Translations under genes and position numbers: made by a program
Origin: Pohlia nutans
Lineage: Eukaryota > Streptophyta > Bryopsida > Bryales > Mniaceae
NCBI GenBank assembly: GCA_022496805.1
Contig: CM040090.1
Coordinates: 7,372,001-7,436,000 of the forward strand
DNA length: 64,000 nucleotides
Direction: 5' to 3'
The notes under the pieces: model-generated
Database searches by the model: none
Told to the model about the DNA's origin: nothing
The model's input: the letters and a program-made list of their open reading frames with translations, nothing else
Shown here: positions 58,502 to 64,000 of the stretch, in pieces
Layout of the letters: every line of letters starts with the position of its first letter
Numbering within the stretch: the first letter of the stretch is position 1

Positions 58502-59256
58502 TTAACAACATTTAAGTTATGATGATGAAATATGAACAAATATTTAAGTCTAGTGGATCAAAGTGAACCTATGATCTTAGTGATCATGTCATAGTAAGTT
58601 TGAAAACGGTCATTGTATTAGCCAACATGACTTAGTAAATGATGTTCAATCAAACATGTATGAATTACATCTTGGAGATGAAAAATTCTCGAATAACCTT
58701 TTAAATGAAAAATAAAAATTTGACATAGTACATAGGAGAAGGGGGATTCAATCAATTTATTTCTTTTTTTGTATATTTATGCTATTGAGTTAATTTCTAA
58801 TTGTTTTTTCATGTATACTGTACATATATTTTCCCATTTTTTATGATTGAATTTCTTTTGTATACTTTTGTTTTGATTGGTAAAAAGTTGTATATAGGGG
58901 TTTTTTTCAAGGGGTCAAGAATGCATGTGATGCTAAGGTTTAGTAATGAGTGCACCCCGGGGCGTAGTGATTTTTGGAAACTAATTAATTGCTTGATTTT
59001 ACGAGCTAATTTTTTCAAGAGCACTTTTGAACTAAGATCTTAAATTTTTTGGTGAATCACTTCGACATGAAATGAAGCATAACAAATTCACCAATCATGA
59101 TCTCCTTTCTACAAAATTCACACATGCATGCAACTATATTCCTAAAGAATTCTGCAGTGCTTTTTTGGATAGCAAAAAGTAATTTGATGAATGAAATTTT
59201 ACTAATATAGATCATTCATCATCCAAAATACTTACGGACACTTGGTCCTTTAGGAG

Positions 59257-59448
59257 TTGACCATTGAACGCTATTTTGTTCATAATCTGAACTCCAAATG
59301 AAACAAATGCCTCCTCCAATCTTGTTCAAGCGTAGATGACTTTCATCCAAGACTTGTTAGAACAAGCTTGAAATCCTATGTCTCGTGTAACAACTTGAAT
59401 TCAAAGTTTATCATTTGATAGTTGTATAAATGTAAAATTGCATGGTGA
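59257..59448. other. Spacer, no gene seen
   Basis: Nothing recognised. Confidence 0.35.
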
Positions 59449-59888
59449 GGGCTTCTTTAAACTCGAGGCATGAAGCCGTGAAGAGAAATTTTAGCCAATG
59501 GGAGGCCTGAAACCTGAGAAGACCAAAGAATGTCACTTTACACCCGAAATTTTCAATTCAAGGGACGGAAGGAGGAGAAAATGACATGGACAACACTTTT
59601 GTTCTCCGTGGCAAGAAAAGTGGACATTATTCAAGCCCACCTCAAGAGGTGGGTTTAACGCAAAATCCGGGGGGCCGTTTGACCAAAATTCTCACAACCA
59701 ATCATTTTTTATTTTTTAAGAAATATGTAAGAACTTTATTTTAAAAAATCAGCACTTTATTTTGTGCCCCCTTCTCACTTTACACTATATCCAAAGGCTG
59801 TTAAGTTCAAAGGTTGGCTTCTCAAGAATGAGCCATGGCCTTTGTGAGATTTTCTCCACGGCTTCTCGCCTCTAGTGTAAAGAGGGCC
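59449..59888. mobile_element. 440-bp MITE-like element with GGGCTTCTTTAAACTCGAGG ends
   Basis: The left end (GGGCTTCTTTAAACTCGAGG, CATGAAGCCGTG) recurs inverted at the right (complement GGCCCTCTTTACACTAGAGG, CGAGAAGCCGTGG), with about 75-80% match over 35-40 bp. Non-coding. No clean target duplication. Confidence 0.5.
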
Positions 59889-60258
59889 TAATAAGTTATG
59901 TTTCTGTTGCATGTTGCATGTGTTTCTGTTGCAAAGATCTATGTTTTTACGGTTAAATTGAATTTTAGTAAAACCCTGTTCCCACTCACCGGTTTACAGT
60001 GTAAAGAATAATAGAATGGGCCACAGTGGGACTGGTGGCGTAGGGAGGAATGAACTCGGTGGCAGCAGCAAAGAATGTCCACTTGGCATAATGCTTGCAG
60101 GGGTATATGCTCAAAAGTATACTTTAGGTTCCCTACCGTCAGTCGCTGTTCATGCTTATTGGCTCACCCCTTCTCATACCCCACCTGGAGTGAAAGAATG
60201 TTTTTAGTACCTTGACTCAGTTACAAGAGAATTTGAATGTTTTTTTCCCCTTCCTTCT

Positions 60259-60476
60259 ACACTAAATAGGTAGATTAGTGTTAGATACACTAATTTACAT
60301 AAACATGTTGTAAGTTTTTACTGTTGATCAATTTTATTACCCTCTATATTGGTCAAGATGGGGATCTTTCAATAGTATCGGAATCAATGTCTTTGGTAAA
60401 AAAATTTGTCGAGAGTAAAAAGCTATAATATTTTCAAATCTTATAATTATCTAACACTAATCTACCTATTTAGTGT
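60259..60476. mobile_element. Short MITE with perfect 28-bp inverted repeats, TA-flanked
   Basis: ACTAAATAGGTAGATTAGTG and flanks (60257-60286) recur as an exact complement at 60449-60478. The flanking TA on both sides could be a mariner-type target duplication. The interior shares TTACCCTCTATATTGGTCAA with 44590. Confidence 0.6.
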
Positions 60477-60478
60477 AG

Positions 60479-62490
60479 TGATTTAATTTTATATATTTAT
60501 ATATCTTACATATACTTATATTTTATTATTTGTTGTTTGTTTTGGACCAGTTTAGCATTTTTTGCTACACTGAAATTATCATATAGTGTGGGTGGGTGAA
60601 TGGCATTGGTACATTCATCAATATGAACAAATTTTCATCAATTTGGGTGAATTTTCATCCAATTTGAACAAATTTTCATCTACTTTGAATGAACTTCATC
60701 ACAATATTTTGGAAAAAAATAATTAGTAAAGCCTCTCATAAATACCATAGGCCACAGTATATGGTGATTTCAGTGTATCTTTCCATGGCTTCAAGAGCAA
60801 CCCAAGCTCCTCCGTCATAAGATTCTTTAGTCCTTGTGAGTCGTACCTTGGAATAAAAACCGTTGTAGCGGATTCTAGAATACTGGACATGCCACGTCAT
60901 TATTTACCTAATGAATGATGATGGAGGGTTAGAAGTCCAGAGGAGCTCCGCCTCAAGAATCACATGTTTTGAATTTTTTTTAAATCTTTCATGCAGTGAG
61001 AGAAAAAGGGTGAACCGTGGCAAGGGGCTGCTTGGATGTTCTTTTTATATTAATACATAGGTGATATGAGGGTAATAATACACATGTGCAACCTAGGTGT
61101 TACTTAGGCAATACCTAAGTTTAAGTAGGCTACACATCTTGACTCCATGGAGAAAATTTGACTATTGTATTATTCCTTCTTCTATATTATTTAAAAAACC
61201 CTTTGTATCAATTAGCCAATCCAAATTTTATGTAGCAATTTGGCTAAAATCAGAAACCAACAAAATCACTGCTTCCTTCTGCACAAAAGGGTGTTTTCGT
61301 CCACCACAAGTGAGAATCCAGGTGACAATTGAGCTTCATCTGCAAACATAAAAAATCTGCATAAATTTGAGCCTGAACAGTTTCTATTTCCATGAGAATC
61401 TGATTGGGTGCAATTATCCTATTGTAAGGTCCGATTTGGACACATACATATCTTATAACGTTGGTTTGACGACCATGGTGAATAAAGAGTCTGTTGGGGT
61501 AGTTCATATTGGGGGTAGTTCATATATTCCTGCTTCAAGCAAGGATATGGGTAGCGAAGTGATCTTCAAGCAAGGATATGGGTAGCGAAGTGATCTTCAA
61601 GCAAGGATATGGGTAGCGAAGTGATAATGGGATGCTACGTTTGAATTGGCATTCTGAATCTTATCGTATTGTAGGGTACATCACGCGAGCGTACATTTCT
61701 TGAAGTTGATGTGAATTGGGAGTTAGTTTGTTTGAGATCCCACACCAAGATTCAAAGATATTTCTTGATATTGTATAGCAACTACTAACAAACTTACCTC
61801 AACGGACTCTTTGTTCACAATGTTCTCTAGATCAATGTTACAATAATGCATAGTTTATTCCATTGTCATGTGGACCTTGGAGTGGAGTTTTGAACAAACA
61901 AACTCTTGATCTAGGGGGGACACTTCCAAGTATTCCATAATGACGTGCGAATAAATAATAGGGTCCAAATAAATATTCTACGGTAGTTTTTTAAAATAAT
62001 TTAAATTAATTTAAGGTACTTAAAATTGATTACAAGAATAAAAATCAAAATATTAGTAATATTTTGTGAATTAATTTAACAATAATATTAGTAATATTTA
62101 AGAGCACCCTATAAAATAAAAGAAATAATTTATGTTTCGTGAATTTCCAAAGTAAAAGGAAATTTACATACTAAAATTAGAAATTTTGGTTTTCAAGAAC
62201 TTAAAAAGTAAAAGGTCGTAAACATGTATGAATATGTTTCTAAATTACCATGTATAAATCATTTATACACCACACAATCTTTTTTAATGAGAGCCTCATA
62301 AGAGTTGTAAAGCATGCAAATATATTTTTTGTAACAGATTTAAGCTTTGTTAAAAATCTCTTGGGATAACACATCTAAGTTTTGTGAAAGAGCCTTCTTC
62401 ATTGAGTGATGACCACCCACCCAACTAATAAGGCAAATGAAACATTAATAGTACATGACCATCGAGGTTTACATTTCCACTTGTTATTCC
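60479..62490. other. AT-rich spacer, no gene seen
   Basis: It holds a three-copy tandem repeat of about 31 bp (CAAGCAAGGATATGGGTAGC, GAAGTGATCTT; 61537-61625). It also holds a diverged relative of the 250-bp MITE at 61910-62110. ORFs of up to 85 codons near 61100-61510 carry no motif. Confidence 0.4.
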
Positions 62491-62615
62491 ACACTCGAGG
62501 CCACACCATCAAGGCCACACTATCAAGGTCACACTATCGAGGCTACACCATCGTGGCCATACCATCGAGGCCACACCATCAAGACCACACCATCGAGGCC
62601 AGACTATCAAGGCCT
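62490..62615 (+). repeat. 16-17-bp tandem repeat, about 8 copies
   Basis: Units of GAGGCCACACCATCAA with small changes. The repeat dominates a 101-codon frame, which is not considered a gene. Confidence 0.8.
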
Positions 62616-63560
62616 ATAAAAGAAATTTCATTGTTCATAGAAGCATTAGTTGGCAGCAACATTTGTGCATGTGAGTTGGAGGAGCTTAGAGTTGCATTAT
62701 TTGAAGGCTAATTTCATGCAACAATCTGAAGGTGAGGATAGTTTCAAAGTTTTTGTAGATTATAGAAGCTACAATGACTTCATTCTTGGATTGGTGGTCT
62801 AATTATGTCAAAGGTATAGTTCATGGGTTGTCAATCCTTTTCTTTTTGCTTTGAAGATGATGAAATGGTGTGCATATTTCTATTAGTACTAGATAATCAT
62901 ACAATCATCTTTGTTAAACTAGTGCGTAACTTTGGAGTGTGAAATTCAAGTGCACAAAGCTCTAAAAGCTAGGACTTGCATAGGATTGATATTTTAAATA
63001 AGCGTTTTGAAAAGCAGAACAACTTTTAGAATTTTTTTTCTTTTCATGAATTTGAGTATGCCTTGTTGGTGGAATTGTGCTAATATACAAACTTGCAACC
63101 TAAACATTTTCTTGAGTGATCTAATTCCACCATATATGTCATTTTCAGATACTTTTGACGCGCATAAAGAACAAGGCATTCATTTGCTTGCTTCGTCAAT
63201 TCTACAATTCTTAAGACATTGGTCAATTACAAATCGGTGAGTGATTTTTTTTTCTCCTTAGTTTAAATTGTACCATGCAACTACAACTTTTATATCCTAT
63301 AATTATTTTTTTAACATATCTTACTTTGTAACAGTGAATATAATAGACTTAGTTGAAGGATTTATATCTTTTCCATTTTCATTTTAAACTTTACTTTTAA
63401 ACATTAAAAGTTAAAAAAAACAAATCCACATACTACAATTAGATCTTTTACTTTAAACTAGACTAAAGCTGCAAGTATGTATAAAAAGGTTCCAAATTAC
63501 AACAAAATCTCTTTCTACGAGAGCCCAAAAAGAGATGTAAAGCACATACATATTATATTT
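62616..63560. other. Spacer, no gene seen
   Basis: No coding, RNA or element signal recognised. Confidence 0.35.
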
Positions 63561-63579
63561 GTGATACATCTAAATTTTG

Positions 63580-63735
63580 TGAAAGAGCCCTTGGGTGATT
63601 AGAATAACACATCTAGGTTTTGGGTGTTTAGAAAAATACATCTAGCTTTTTGGGTGAATAGAATAACACATCTAAGTAAGTTTTTGGGTGATTAGAATAA
63701 CACATCTAAGTAGGTTTTTGGGTGATTAGAGGGTG
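63580..63735 (+). repeat. Tandem repeat of GGGTGATTAGAATAACACAT
   Basis: About five units of 30-36 bp (TTTTGGGTGATTAGAATAAC, ACATCTAAGTAGG). Confidence 0.75.
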
Positions 63736-64000
63736 CTTGCAAAGTGGAATCAAAACAGGGGAGATGCCACTGACAGCGACCATGATACTCTCAGGACGGA
63801 GAATATGCCAAGCATAGTGTCGTCGATACTCTCAGTTCCAATCGCCACTGCAATCAATCAATCGTCGACATACTAGCAACTGAATTCAACCAGCACCATT
63901 CCTGCCACTTGTCTCGCCCACGTACACACCGATAAGTAAGTCCTAGCTAGCTGATCATACATAAATCCCAGGGTGAAGCTCATCACGTGCTGATCTAGAC
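63736..64000. other. GC-richer window edge, possible start of a gene region
   Basis: Base composition rises and the AT-rich repeats stop. No frame with a motif is visible before the window ends, so this may be the promoter or first exon of a gene beyond the edge. Confidence 0.25.

Larger units (their letters stand above)
57506..58963. mobile_element. 1.46-kb insertion with CCCGGGG-type ends
   Basis: It interrupts the element above exactly between ...TTTAAGTGTAG and GTAGTGATTTTTGG. GTAG (or TGTAG/CGTAG) is repeated at the junctions. The ends CATCCCGGGGATGCA and, inverted, GCCCCGGGGTGCA are alike. It carries a microsatellite and its own TTAA element. A similar end occurs near 42263-42290. Confidence 0.55.
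57216..59256. mobile_element. TTAA-family element split by a 1.46-kb insertion
   Basis: The left part (57216-57505) and right part (58964-59256) together match, inverted, the intact element at 40002-40577. Ends are CTCCTAAGAGACC and the complement of CTCCTAAAGGACC, with TCAA on the left and TTGA on the right, both one base from TTAA. Confidence 0.65.

Overview
The window is nuclear DNA of a land plant. It holds one complete intron-rich housekeeping gene, CCT4, with GT-AG introns and a telo-box promoter. It also holds a cluster of hairpins carrying the plant miR477 signature, Mutator-like and Tourist-like transposons, and long AT-rich, repeat-filled spacers. The low gene density points to a large, transposon-rich genome. 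miR477 occurs in mosses as well as vascular plants, so I cannot fix the lineage; a seed-free plant is a guess. All calls come from reading the sequence, and no database was searched.

Layout. 0.9-2.1 kb: three tandem MIR477-type hairpins. 3.5-15.1 kb: AT-rich DNA with TTAA-flanked non-autonomous transposons, a 54-bp minisatellite and a 1.56-kb inverted-repeat element with a tRNA-like segment. 15.16-18.50 kb: a 3.3-kb MULE with about 1-kb inverted arms and a perfect 9-bp target duplication. 18.52-23.50 kb: a second MULE with GC-rich ends and a decayed SWIM-type transposase on the minus strand. It ends about 210 bp before the CCT4 start codon. 23.71-28.59 kb: CCT4, 12 exons, 530 aa. 29-47 kb: many more TTAA elements, including an element with its empty site elsewhere in the window and a three-deep nest. 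Tourist-like MITEs, tandem repeats, a strong foldback at 35.7 kb and a small proline-rich ORF also lie here. 47.57-55.30 kb: a 7.7-kb element with inverted ends. It carries decayed coding sequence on the plus strand, an ADD-like zinc finger on the minus strand and GC-rich minisatellites between them. 55.7-64 kb: more TTAA elements, a SINE-like copy, microsatellites and short tandem repeats.

The most distinctive signal is a numerous family of elements that begin CCCYTWAR, end in the complement and sit between TTAA duplications, as piggyBac elements do. Several share a small hairpin just inside one end. No piggyBac-type transposase is visible, so all are non-autonomous. The other notable objects are the tandem MIR477 cluster and the 7.7-kb element with an ADD-type finger.
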